A DNA stretch of 42,925 bases, from assembly GCA_902774035.1 (NCBI GenBank), contig CACYHA010000019.1, positions 1 through 42,925 of the forward strand, read 5' to 3'. Under the pieces are notes generated by a model. It was not told the DNA's origin and did not search any database. It saw nothing but the letters and a program-made list of their open reading frames with translations. How positions within the stretch are numbered: position 1 is the stretch's first letter; each line of letters begins with the position of its first letter. Origin of the DNA: Oscillospiraceae bacterium. Lineage in GTDB: Bacteria; Bacillota; Clostridia; Oscillospirales; Acutalibacteraceae. The position numbers and the translations under genes were made by a program. This document shows, piece after piece, positions 22,510-29,138 of this stretch.

Positions 22510-22854
22510 TCACTCCCACGTTTTCCAAATCTCGGGGCAATAGCCGACGGTCGCCTGTTTGCCGTTGCGCACGATCGGCATTTTCAGCAGCTTCTGGTTT
22601 TCCAGCAGCTTTTCTTCCTTCGCTTCTTCCGAGGCGAGATATTTGATCAGCGTGACCTCCTGCGCTTTGGCGTTTTCGTCGATCAGAGCCTCTGCCGAAC
22701 ACTTCAGCGCCGTGCGCACCGAACGAAATTCGCCCTTGCTCATGCCGAACCTCGCCAGATCGACAAACTGAAATTTGATGCCCCGCTCCTTGAAAAAGCG
22801 CTGGGCTTTTTTCGTGTCAAAGCTCTTGGCCGTGCCGTAGATCTGGATGTTCAT
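22510..22854 (-). CDS. ArsC/Spx-family thioredoxin-fold protein lacking the active-site Cys
   Basis: A 114-residue ArsC-family protein (arsenate reductase/Spx/YffB fold). The N-terminus reads MNIQIYGTAKSFDTKKAQRF; the position that holds the catalytic Cys in ArsC and Spx (Y-x-N/T-x-x-C) is Ser here (codon AGC). KYLASEEAKEEKLLENQKLL and the cis-Pro strand MPIVRNGKQATVGYCPEIW are typical. Without the N-terminal Cys it should not act as a thiol arsenate reductase; an adaptor or regulatory role is possible (inference). Start: ATG at 22852-22854 with AAGGAGCG upstream. Promoter at 22925-22954. Confidence 0.87.
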   Translation of the reverse strand: MNIQIYGTAKSFDTKKAQRFFKERGIKFQFVDLARFGMSKGEFRSVRTALKCSAEALIDENAKAQEVTLIKYLASEEAKEEKLLENQKLLKMPIVRNGKQATVGYCPEIWKTWE

Positions 22855-22880
22855 TCTTGTGCGCTCCTTCGTTTTCAGTG

Positions 22881-22926
22881 CTGCCGCCCCCGCGTTTTTC
22901 GGGCAGCCGCACAGGGTCGCCCCTAC
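22881..22926. repeat. REP-like hairpin element, copy 1
   Basis: GC-rich segment with the core CGCGTTTTTCGGGC and imperfect inverted arms (CTGCC/GGCAG). A related stretch, GCCGAAAAACGCGGGCGGC, occurs in inverse orientation at 34451-34469. It lies between the ArsC-like gene and its promoter. Confidence 0.4.
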
Positions 22927-22954
22927 TATATCATATGGGACGCCGTTTCGTCAA
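22925..22954 (-). promoter_or_regulatory. promoter for ArsC-like/DUF896 unit
   Basis: Minus strand: TTGACG, 18 bp, TATAGT. Confidence 0.6.
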
Positions 22955-22960
22955 GCGTTC

Positions 22961-22989
22961 TTGACAAGCACGGGAGCGAAAGATATAAT
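22961..22989 (+). promoter_or_regulatory. consensus promoter for thiamine pyrophosphokinase
   Basis: TTGACA, 17 bp, TATAAT. No TPP riboswitch lies between it and the gene. Confidence 0.9.
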
Positions 22990-23002
22990 AATACTATCAT
23001 AA

Positions 23003-23020
23003 TGATTCCGCATTCCGCAT
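23003..23020. repeat. ATTCCGC heptamer pair
   Basis: GATTCCG CATTCCG CAT, just over two 7-bp units, in the short leader of the thiN gene. Same type as 29084-29100. Confidence 0.45.
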
Positions 23021-23042
23021 GAAAAGAAAGGGGTGTGACCGT

Positions 23043-23654
23043 ATGTCAAAACACTGCACCATCCTTTGCGCCGGGGAAATCGGAAAGATCGCCGTTCCCG
23101 ACGGCAGCTTTGTCATCTGCGCCGACGGCGGCCTTGCCCACGCAAAAAAGGCGGGCGTCGAGCCCGACCTCATCGTCGGCGATTTTGATTCCTTCGGGCA
23201 GATCCCGGACGGCGAAAACGTGCGCGTGCACCCCGTGGCAAAGGACGAGACCGACTCCTTTCTTGCCGTCGATTACGCGCTGGAACGCGGCTGCACGGAC
23301 TTTCTCATCTACGGCGGCCTCGGCGGAAGGTTCGACCACACGCTGGCCAACGTGCAGCTTCTGCGGCGGCTGTGCCTTTGCGGGTGCCGGGGTACGCTTG
23401 TCGGCGCGGACGGTACGCGCGTCACCGCGATTTACAACGAAACGCGCACCTTTTCCCCTGCCCTGACCGGCAGCGTGGGCGTGTTTTCGCTGACGCCGGA
23501 AAGCAGAGGCGTCACCATCAAAAATCTGCAGTTTGAAGCCGAAAACGTCACGCTGAACGACCACACCTCCCTTGGCGCAAGCAACGCCTTTTGCGGCAAG
23601 CCGGCAAAGATCGGCGTGGCGGACGGCATTCTGCTTATCACATGGAAGGAGTAA
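23043..23654 (+). CDS. thiN: thiamine pyrophosphokinase
   Basis: A 203-residue TPK that converts thiamine to the cofactor TPP. Signatures: FVICADGGLAHAKKAGVEPD then LIVGDFDSFG, KDETDSFLAVDYAL (the TD pair binds ATP/Mg), LIYGGLGGRFDHTLANVQLL, and the C-terminal thiamine-binding domain with NDHTSLGASNAF. Start: ATG at 23043-23045 with GGGGTG about 8 bases upstream. It complements the ThiT importer at 15438: uptake then pyrophosphorylation. It overlaps nothing but is followed after 5 bases by the nitroreductase gene, sharing its promoter. Confidence 0.95.
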   Translation: MSKHCTILCAGEIGKIAVPDGSFVICADGGLAHAKKAGVEPDLIVGDFDSFGQIPDGENVRVHPVAKDETDSFLAVDYALERGCTDFLIYGGLGGRFDHTLANVQLLRRLCLCGCRGTLVGADGTRVTAIYNETRTFSPALTGSVGVFSLTPESRGVTIKNLQFEAENVTLNDHTSLGASNAFCGKPAKIGVADGILLITWKE

Positions 23655-23659
23655 CCATC

Positions 23660-24316
23660 ATGACAATCCTCGAAGCCATCGACGCGCGCCACAGTGTGCG
23701 CCAATATCAAAACAGGCCCATCGAGCCGGAAAAGAAAGCCGCCCTGCAGGCGGAGGTCGACCGCTGCAACGAAGAAAGCGGTCTGCACATCCAGCTCATC
23801 ACCGACGAGCCGGAAGCGTTCACCGGCACCATGGCGCACTACGGCCATTTCACCGGCGTTTCCAACTATATCGCGCTGGTCGGCCCGAAAAGCAAAACGC
23901 TCGGCGAACAGGCCGGTTACTACGGCGAACGGATCGTGCTGCTGGCGCAAACGCTCGGCCTGAACACCTGCTGGGTGGCGCTGACGTTCAGCAAGAGAAA
24001 ATGCAAAGCCGTTGTGAACAAAGGCGAAAAGCTCGCGCTTGTGATCTCGCTGGGCTACGGCGAAACGCAGGGGCACGAACGGCCCTCGAAAACCGCGGCG
24101 GACGTTGCCGATATGACCGACGCGCCGGACTGGTTCCGCGCCGGGATCGACGCCGCGCTGAAGGCCCCGACCGCCGTGAATCAGCAAAGGTTCCGTTTCA
24201 TCCGCGACGGCGAAGCTGTCAAAGCCGAGGCCACCGGCGGGTTTTACAGCGATGTGGACCTCGGGATCGTGAAGTATCACTTTGAGGTCGCGAGCGGGAG
24301 AAGAATTGAAAGTTGA
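23660..24316 (+). CDS. nitroreductase-family protein
   Basis: A 218-residue FMN-dependent nitroreductase-fold protein. N-terminal LEAIDARHSVRQYQNRPIEP is the FMN phosphate-binding SxRxF/Y motif; GYYGERIVLLAQTLGLNTCW and the C-terminal KAPTAVNQQRFRF are typical of the group. Physiological substrate unknown. Start: ATG at 23660-23662 with AAGGAG upstream, six bases after thiN. The last residues (RIES) and TGA stop lie in a heptamer tract. A terminator follows at 24343. Confidence 0.9.
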   Translation: MTILEAIDARHSVRQYQNRPIEPEKKAALQAEVDRCNEESGLHIQLITDEPEAFTGTMAHYGHFTGVSNYIALVGPKSKTLGEQAGYYGERIVLLAQTLGLNTCWVALTFSKRKCKAVVNKGEKLALVISLGYGETQGHERPSKTAADVADMTDAPDWFRAGIDAALKAPTAVNQQRFRFIRDGEAVKAEATGGFYSDVDLGIVKYHFEVASGRRIES

Positions 24317-24342
24317 AAATTGAAAATTGAAAATTGAAAATT
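24303..24342 (+). repeat. ATTGAAA heptamer tract over the nitroreductase stop codon
   Basis: Five ATTGAAA-type units, one with GTTGAAA. The first supplies the nitroreductase stop; the tract ends at the terminator stem. Confidence 0.88.
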
Positions 24343-24388
24343 GATCCCGCCGCGGAGCATGAATCCACGGCGGGATCGTTCATTTTTT
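24343..24388 (+). terminator. terminator of thiN-nitroreductase (copy A)
   Basis: GATCCCGCCG / CGGCGGGATC, 10-bp perfect stem with a 15-base loop, then GTTCATTTTTT. Confidence 0.88.
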
Positions 24389-24649
24389 ATGCTTTCTTCT
24401 TCGCCTTGACCAGAGCGATCAGCTTTTCCAACGCGAATCCGGCGGCGGAAACGGCCGCACCAAACAAAAACAGAAACAGTTCAGGTGTGTTCAGGTTGCC
24501 GAATGCCTGATAATTTGACGCTCCAAAGGTGAAGAATTCCAAAGCCATCAGACCCAGACCGTAGACCGGAGCCGCAAGCCACGCCCACTTGCCCCAAAAG
24601 CCTTCGAGACCGATCACAAGAGATTCTCCAAAGGTCGCGAGCGGGAAAA

Positions 24650-24675
24650 GAATTGAAAATTGAAAATTGAAAATT
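24650..24675 (+). repeat. ATTGAAA heptamer tract in copy B
   Basis: Three to four ATTGAAA units, two fewer than in copy A, showing that unit number changes after duplication. Confidence 0.85.
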
Positions 24676-24720
24676 GATCCCGCCGCGGAGCATGAATCCA
24701 CGGCGGGATCGTTCATTTTA
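24676..24720 (+). terminator. terminator stem, copy B
   Basis: Same 10-bp stem and loop as copy A. No plus-strand gene ends here, so it is a duplicated relic. Confidence 0.7.
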
Positions 24721-24830
24721 TTTGTTTTCTTCTTCGCCTTGACCAGAAGGCAGACAGAGATCAGAATGGGGTTTCCCTTTTTCTGATTTTGTTTCATAAA
24801 ACAAATCCCCTTTTCTAATTTGAAGTCCTA

Positions 24831-24858
24831 TCAATTTTCAACTTTCATTTTTCAATTA
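24831..24858 (-). repeat. ATTGAAA heptamer tract after the NUDIX gene
   Basis: Minus strand: the TAA stop of the NUDIX gene (24856-24858) is the first part of a tract of AATTGAA-type units. Confidence 0.75.
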
Positions 24859-25239
24859 GAAGGTTTCTCTGATCTTCTCCAATATCTCTTCATCCGCCGG
24901 GCAGAAGTCGTAGTTTTCGATCTCGTCCGGCGTGATGGAGCGGATGTCGGCGTGCTCGAGTTTTTGCGGTGTGCCGGAGACGATTCTTGCATGGAACAGC
25001 GTCAGCTCCACCGTCATGTCGGGATAGGCATGCACGACCTCCATAAACACGTCGCCCACGGCGATCTCCACGCCCAGCTCCTCGCGGCATTCGCGCCGGA
25101 GGGCTTCTTTTTTGCTCTCGCCGGGTTCCACTTTGCCGCCGACGAATTCCCACAGCAGCCCGCGGGTCTTGTGCGCCGGGCGCTGAAAGATCATGAAACG
25201 GTTCCCGTCGCGGATCAGCGCCGCCACCACCTGCGTCAC
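24856..25239 (-). CDS. NUDIX hydrolase, MutT (8-oxo-dGTPase) type
   Basis: A 127-residue MutT-like enzyme. The Nudix box is complete: GGKVEPGESKKEALRRE then CREELGV (about 35-58), matching Gx5Ex7REUxEExGU. FMIFQRPAHKTRGLLWEFVG upstream of it is typical of MutT/CtfA-type nucleotide sanitizers. Start: GTG at 25237-25239 with GGGAG about 9 bases upstream is preferred over the TTG at 25255-25257, which lies inside that site. It follows the metallophosphatase gene by 47 bases, with a heptamer tract between. Confidence 0.92.
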   Translation of the reverse strand: MTQVVAALIRDGNRFMIFQRPAHKTRGLLWEFVGGKVEPGESKKEALRRECREELGVEIAVGDVFMEVVHAYPDMTVELTLFHARIVSGTPQKLEHADIRSITPDEIENYDFCPADEEILEKIRETF

Positions 25240-25256
25240 AGGTCTCCACTCCCCCA

Positions 25257-25290
25257 AATTTTCAATTCTCCATTTTCAATTTTCAATTAT
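25257..25290 (-). repeat. ATTGAAA heptamer tract after the metallophosphatase gene
   Basis: Minus strand: the TAA stop at 25287-25289 runs into AATTGAA units that extend to the NUDIX ribosome binding site. Confidence 0.8.
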
Positions 25291-26660
25291 ATCACGGCGT
25301 CCTTGAAGCTGTCGCCGAGCAGAATGTTGTTCAGCGCGTCGCGCAGATCGAGCGTCAGCTTGCAGCGCTTCAGCCGCACCAGCGCGTTTGCCACGCCGAG
25401 CACGAGCTTGTAGTAGTCCGGGTCGTCCACGCCCTTGCCGTGGGCGTCGAGGATGGAGAGCCAGGTTTCGCCGACGAATTCCTGCAGAGGCTTGTCCTTG
25501 TATTTCGCCAGCGCCTCCTGCGGAATGCAATCCCCGCAGCCGAGCACGCACAAAAGCCGATAGACGGTTTTGGCCGTCGCCTTGAAATAGAGCCGGGCGA
25601 TCGGGTGCAGCGGATAATAGAGCTTTTCAAAGTTTTCGCCCTTGAGCCCCATGGCGCACAGGCGTTCGACAAATTCCGGCTTTGTCAGCGCCGCGCCTTC
25701 CACCAGGCGGTCAATCAGGGCGGTCGCGTGGTGGGCAAGGTAGCTCTGCGCGTCGATCTCTTCGCCCTTGTAAGTAAAGGATTTGAGCGGCTCCACATCG
25801 AGCTTGAGCCCTTCATCGGTAACGGCGACATAGACGATCGGCGCGGGATAGCCGACAAGGGAGCCGATGTTGACCTGGGTGATCGTGTTGTTCGCGTCCG
25901 AGGTGAAGGCGCTCACGCCCTGAATGTGGGAATGGCCGACAAACATATATTTGAGGCCCATGTCCGCAAAGCGGGACGCGACTTCTTCGCGGTCGCCGAC
26001 GCAGGTGCTGCCCACGCCGGTGATCATCGGGTGCACGTGGGGCATCAGCAGGTGATGCTCCATGCCGATGAGCACTTTGCCGTCTGCGGCGGCCTGCTTG
26101 ATCTGCGCTTCGATCCACGCATAATGCGCCGGGGTAAAGCCGGCCCAGTTCTTTTCGTTTTTGTCGTCGTTGAGGGCGAGGATGCGCACGTTTTCGCCCA
26201 CATCCACGGTGAACGAGCAGGTGCCGATGTCGGTGATGAATTCGCTCCCGGCCTGTTTGGGGCCGAAGTCAAAATAGAAATCACGCAGCTCGTCGGCGCG
26301 CATGACAGGCACATCATGGTAGACCGCGTTTCCTTCGAAGCGGCGGGGATTTTCGTCGGAGCACCAGTCGTGCGTGGCAGTGATGAGATAAACCGGCTTT
26401 TCCTTTTGCAGCGCGTAGAGCTTTTCGCGCAGTTCTTCGTGGCAGACGCGCTCGCCGTCGTTGGACACGTCGCCCGCGATCAGGACGGCTTCGGCGTCGC
26501 TTTTTGCGAGTTCGGCAAACGCGGCGTCAAGAATGGCGCCGGTCTCGAGCAGGCATTTCTGGTCGGAGCCGCTGCGCAGGTAATAGGCGCGGCCCTCATC
26601 GGCCAGAGACGGGGAAAAATAATGGGTGTCGGCGATGAACGCAAGCTTTGTCTCTTTCAT
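25287..26660 (-). CDS. calcineurin-like metallophosphoesterase
   Basis: A 457-residue metallophosphoesterase. Metal-site motifs in order: LAFIADTHYF (D11, H13), VLIAGDVSNDGE (GDxxxDG), ITATHDW (in place of GNHD), GMEHHLL and FVGHSHIQG. The catalytic domain is about 1-270; the C-terminal 190 residues have no motif I recognise. No signal peptide, so probably cytosolic. Substrate unknown; pairing with a GPH sugar transporter upstream (2 bases away, same transcript) hints at a sugar phosphate or a regulatory nucleotide, but that is a guess. Start: ATG at 26658-26660 with GGAGG upstream. Confidence 0.88.
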   Translation of the reverse strand: MKETKLAFIADTHYFSPSLADEGRAYYLRSGSDQKCLLETGAILDAAFAELAKSDAEAVLIAGDVSNDGERVCHEELREKLYALQKEKPVYLITATHDWCSDENPRRFEGNAVYHDVPVMRADELRDFYFDFGPKQAGSEFITDIGTCSFTVDVGENVRILALNDDKNEKNWAGFTPAHYAWIEAQIKQAAADGKVLIGMEHHLLMPHVHPMITGVGSTCVGDREEVASRFADMGLKYMFVGHSHIQGVSAFTSDANNTITQVNIGSLVGYPAPIVYVAVTDEGLKLDVEPLKSFTYKGEEIDAQSYLAHHATALIDRLVEGAALTKPEFVERLCAMGLKGENFEKLYYPLHPIARLYFKATAKTVYRLLCVLGCGDCIPQEALAKYKDKPLQEFVGETWLSILDAHGKGVDDPDYYKLVLGVANALVRLKRCKLTLDLRDALNNILLGDSFKDAVI

Positions 26661-26661
26661 A

Positions 26662-28197
26662 TTAATCCTCCTGTGTGGTTGCCGATGCTTCCATCGTCTG
26701 CGCGAGCGCCGCGCGGCGTTCTTTGATCTCTTCCATCATCTTGCGGTGGCTCTCGCCCGTGATGTTATAGAAATGCATCGGAATGAGCATCAGCAGATAG
26801 CCCAGCGCCGGGACAAGCACCGTCATCAGGAACAGCGCCTTGTTCGTTTCGGCATTCTGCGCCACGGAGCCCTCCTCGTGGGCGATGTAGCCCGTCAGGC
26901 CGAGGACGCGCAGACCGATCGTGGAAGAGAAGGTGTTCTCGATCTTGCCGGTGAAGGACATGATGGACAGCATGACGCCCTCCACACGGGTGCCGGTCTT
27001 GTATTCGATGTAATCGACCGTTTCGGCCTCCATCTCCTTCTGGATGAGGTTCTTGAACTCCATGGGGATGGCAAGCAGGCCGGTGAACAGCACCACAAGG
27101 ATGCCGGTGAACAGCGACACGGACGCGCCGGCCTCTTTGTCCAGCAGACCCTTGTAGGTGCACAGGGCAAACAGAGCGCTCAGACCGATGGCCAGCAGGC
27201 AGCAGGCCTGATAGAACTTTTTCGGGTCGGCGCGGCGGCCGAGCTTTTCCATGATCATCGGGACGACCACGGCGGCGATCAGACTGCCGGGGAATTTGAT
27301 GACGTCGATGAAGATGTTATACTTGTCGTTGCTCATCAGGTCATAGACGAAGTAGGTCGAGACCTGCTCGGGGATCTTGCAAAGCACAAAGAAGATGTTG
27401 CCCAAAAAGAGCATCAGCAGCGGCCGGTTCTTGAACAGCAGGCGGAAGCACTCCTTTACGGAAGGGGCGTCCTCCTTGTGTTCGGCGCGCTCATGGGTGT
27501 TGGCGTAGGTCAGCCGGGTCAGCAGCACGATACCGACGGCGGCGATGATCGCCGAGGTCAGATAGGACTGCGGGCGGTGATCCTTGAAATAGGGCAGCAG
27601 TCCCGCGCCGGCCACAAAGACCATCGGGATCGCGCCGCCGATGGAGCGCACAATGGACGACACGCCGAAGAGCTTGGTGCGCTCAATGCCGCTGGGCGTG
27701 ATGGAAAACGCCAGCGCGCCCATCGGGATATCGAAGGCGGTGTAGGTCACATCGAGCAGCACAAAGAGCACCGTGGTGTAGGCGATATTGAACCAGGTCG
27801 GCATATTGGAGGAGCCGAGGAAGAACAGCACCATGACGATGGCCACGAAGATCGGCGCCCATTTGATGTAGGGCCGCATCTGGCCGTTTTTTGTGCGCGT
27901 GCGGTCCACGATGACGCCCATGACGGGGTCGTTGATCGCGTCAAAGATGCCGCAGTAAAAGCGGATGCGGCCGGCCACGCGCATGGCGCTGCCCGCGCCG
28001 CGCTCGAGTTCGAGCTTTGAAAACAGCACGTTCGTCAAAAAGTAGTTGACATACTTCGAGGACGTCATACCGGTGTTCATGCCCTGCGCGCCGCGGCCGA
28101 GCGCATAGGAGATCGTTTCTTTCCAGGTCAGAACGGTCTCTTCGCCGACATCCTTTTTGATGATCTTGCTGTCAAGGAAGGTTTTCAGTTTTCCCAT
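26662..28197 (-). CDS. MFS transporter, GPH (glycoside-pentoside-hexuronide:cation) family
   Basis: A 511-residue membrane protein of the GPH family, which couples sugar uptake to Na+ or H+. Visible features: SYALGRGAQGMNTGMTSSKY near the N-terminus, FYCGIFDAINDPVMGVIVDR (the family GxxxDAxxDPxxG motif), TRTKNGQMRPYIKW and about 12 hydrophobic segments. Start: ATG at 28195-28197 with GAGGA 8 bases upstream is preferred over the ATG at 28216-28218, which has a poorer site. The metallophosphatase gene follows after one base, so the two are cotranscribed from 28250-28278. Sugar not known. Confidence 0.88.
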   Translation of the reverse strand: MGKLKTFLDSKIIKKDVGEETVLTWKETISYALGRGAQGMNTGMTSSKYVNYFLTNVLFSKLELERGAGSAMRVAGRIRFYCGIFDAINDPVMGVIVDRTRTKNGQMRPYIKWAPIFVAIVMVLFFLGSSNMPTWFNIAYTTVLFVLLDVTYTAFDIPMGALAFSITPSGIERTKLFGVSSIVRSIGGAIPMVFVAGAGLLPYFKDHRPQSYLTSAIIAAVGIVLLTRLTYANTHERAEHKEDAPSVKECFRLLFKNRPLLMLFLGNIFFVLCKIPEQVSTYFVYDLMSNDKYNIFIDVIKFPGSLIAAVVVPMIMEKLGRRADPKKFYQACCLLAIGLSALFALCTYKGLLDKEAGASVSLFTGILVVLFTGLLAIPMEFKNLIQKEMEAETVDYIEYKTGTRVEGVMLSIMSFTGKIENTFSSTIGLRVLGLTGYIAHEEGSVAQNAETNKALFLMTVLVPALGYLLMLIPMHFYNITGESHRKMMEEIKERRAALAQTMEASATTQED

Positions 28198-28249
28198 CGT
28201 TTTTTCCTCATTTCTCATAAAAGAAACCCCATATAAGGCTCATAAGAAC

Positions 28250-28278
28250 ATTATATGGGTTTTTGAAGAAGATGTCAA
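28250..28278 (-). promoter_or_regulatory. consensus promoter for GPH transporter-metallophosphatase
   Basis: Minus strand: TTGACA, 17 bp, TATAAT. The region right after the -10 contains CCTTATATGGGG and, before it, CCCATATAA: inverted TATATGGG copies flank the start point (28230-28262), a possible operator. Confidence 0.88.
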
Positions 28279-28284
28279 TATGAT

Positions 28285-28902
28285 TTACACTTTGACTTTT
28301 GCCTGCTTTTTCAGCCGGAGCAGCGCCGGCGTGAGCGCCGCGCCGAGCACGGCGTTTGTGGCAGCCTCCACCAGAGAGTTCACACCGGCGAAAGCGAAGG
28401 CAAAGGCCAGCAGGTTCTTTGCGCCGAGGCTTTCCATCAGCGAGGCGATATAGTCCGTGCGGCCGAAAAGGAGAACCAGCAGGCCGACGAACAGCACGGT
28501 GTTCAGCAGCGACCCGCAAAGGAAGCTCAATGCTCCGTTCACCGCGCCGGGCAGCCGCGTTTTGGAAAGCGTTTCAAACAGCAGGGCCGCCAAAAAGCCG
28601 AAGAACAGGCGCGGCAGCAAACAGATCAGCGCCGTGAAAAAGGGGTTCAGCGACAGCATGGCCGCGCCGAAAGCGCTCATGCCGAAGCACTGCAGAAAGC
28701 TGGAAACGCCGAAGGCCGCGCCGAGCACCAGACCGCCCCATTTTCCGAGCAGGACGCCGCCGGCAACCACGGGCGCCACAAGAAAGGTGATCTCAATGAT
28801 GCCGATTTTCAAATAACCGACCGGCGTAAAGGACATCACGGCGATGATCGCAATAAAAACCGCAGTGAGCGTCAGGCGGAAGACGTTGGTTTTGTTTTTC
28901 AT
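28285..28902 (-). CDS. ECF transporter S component, substrate uncertain
   Basis: A 205-residue, roughly six-helix membrane protein of the ECF S-component class. N-terminus MKNKTNVFRLTLTAVFIAII, then SFTPVGYLKIGIIEITFLV (the post-helix-1 substrate loop) and APVVAGGVLLGKWGGLVLG followed by FGVSSFLQCFGMS. Similar proteins are annotated as pantothenate (PanT-like) or unspecified ECF S proteins; I would not assign the vitamin. It needs the shared EcfAA'T module, not seen here. Start: ATG at 28900-28902 with AGGAGG upstream. No known riboswitch was found in the 236-base gap before it. Confidence 0.85.
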   Translation of the reverse strand: MKNKTNVFRLTLTAVFIAIIAVMSFTPVGYLKIGIIEITFLVAPVVAGGVLLGKWGGLVLGAAFGVSSFLQCFGMSAFGAAMLSLNPFFTALICLLPRLFFGFLAALLFETLSKTRLPGAVNGALSFLCGSLLNTVLFVGLLVLLFGRTDYIASLMESLGAKNLLAFAFAFAGVNSLVEAATNAVLGAALTPALLRLKKQAKVKV

Positions 28903-28917
28903 GGGAACCTCCTATGG

Positions 28918-28944
28918 GAATTCGGAATGCGGAATTCGGAATTG
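28918..28944. repeat. GGAATTC-type heptamer tract
   Basis: Four 7-bp units: GGAATTC, GGAATGC, GGAATTC, GGAATTG. It sits just upstream of the ribosome binding site of the ECF S gene. Confidence 0.75.
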
Positions 28945-29083
28945 AGGGGCGCCACGCTGCGCGTGATGCGCCGAAAGAATATACTTGGAAGGTTAGCTTT
29001 TCAAATCGGCGGATGCTCCGTTCCGCAGGTTCTTCCTTCGCGGACGAAGTGTGCGGTTTTGCCGCACTGCAGAAGCGCGACCT
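28945..29083. other. intergenic gap with small hairpins, no gene seen
   Basis: I see no supported ORF here. Hairpin-prone parts are GGCGC-ACGC / GCGT-GCGCC (about 28948-28972) and GTGCGG / CCGCAC (about 29050-29066). A poor minus-strand promoter, TTGAAA-15-TATATT, is at about 28978-29004. Confidence 0.4.
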
Positions 29084-29100
29084 TCATTCCGCATTCCGAA
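29084..29100. repeat. ATTCCGC heptamer pair
   Basis: CATTCCG CATTCCG AA, adjacent to the pnp terminator. Same type as 23003-23020. Confidence 0.45.
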
Positions 29101-29102
29101 CG

Positions 29103-29132
29103 AAAAAAGACGGTGCGCTGTCCGCGCACCGT
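29103..29132 (-). terminator. terminator of pnp
   Basis: Minus strand: ACGGTGCGC / GCGCACCGT with a 5-base loop, then CTTTTTTCG. Confidence 0.9.
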
Positions 29133-29138
29133 TTGTGA

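Larger units (their letters stand above)
24285..24414. repeat. direct repeat copy A (heptamer plus terminator module)
   Basis: About 130 bp, from the 3' end of the nitroreductase gene through the heptamer tract and terminator to the 3' end of a minus-strand gene (VKAKKK codons). It recurs 347 bp downstream as copy B (24632-24747), nearly identical apart from two fewer heptamers and a few changes. Confidence 0.9.
24632..24747. repeat. direct repeat copy B
   Basis: Second copy of the 24285-24414 module, 347 bp away. Left boundary AGGTCGCGAGCGGGA, right boundary TTCTTCGCCTTGACCAGA, both shared with copy A. It contains its own heptamer tract (24650-24675) and terminator stem (24676-24710). Confidence 0.9.
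24387..24797 (-). pseudogene. rearranged small membrane-protein gene (chimeric ORF)
   Basis: A 136-codon ORF assembled by the local duplication. The start (ATG 24795-24797, with GGGG about 9 bases upstream) reads MKQNQKKGNPILISVCLLVKAKKK; the VKAKKK block repeats the true 3' end (ALVKAKKKA, stop at 24387). Between them the frame passes through a terminator stem and a heptamer tract (encoding NDPAVDS and IFNFQFSI) and then enters a two-helix hydrophobic part (about 62-130: WAWLAAPVYGLGLMALEFF and LFLFLFGAAVSAAGFALEKL). In copy A the KKKA is followed by TAA; in copy B the equivalent stop is out of frame, so the ORF reads on. Family not recognised. Whether a chimera is made is unknown; I regard it as a rearranged gene rather than a normal one. 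Confidence 0.6.

Noticed and set aside
22510-22854. Selenocysteine in the ArsC-like protein
   Set aside because: The active-site codon is AGC (Ser), not TGA, and no other in-frame TGA or SECIS-like hairpin is seen.
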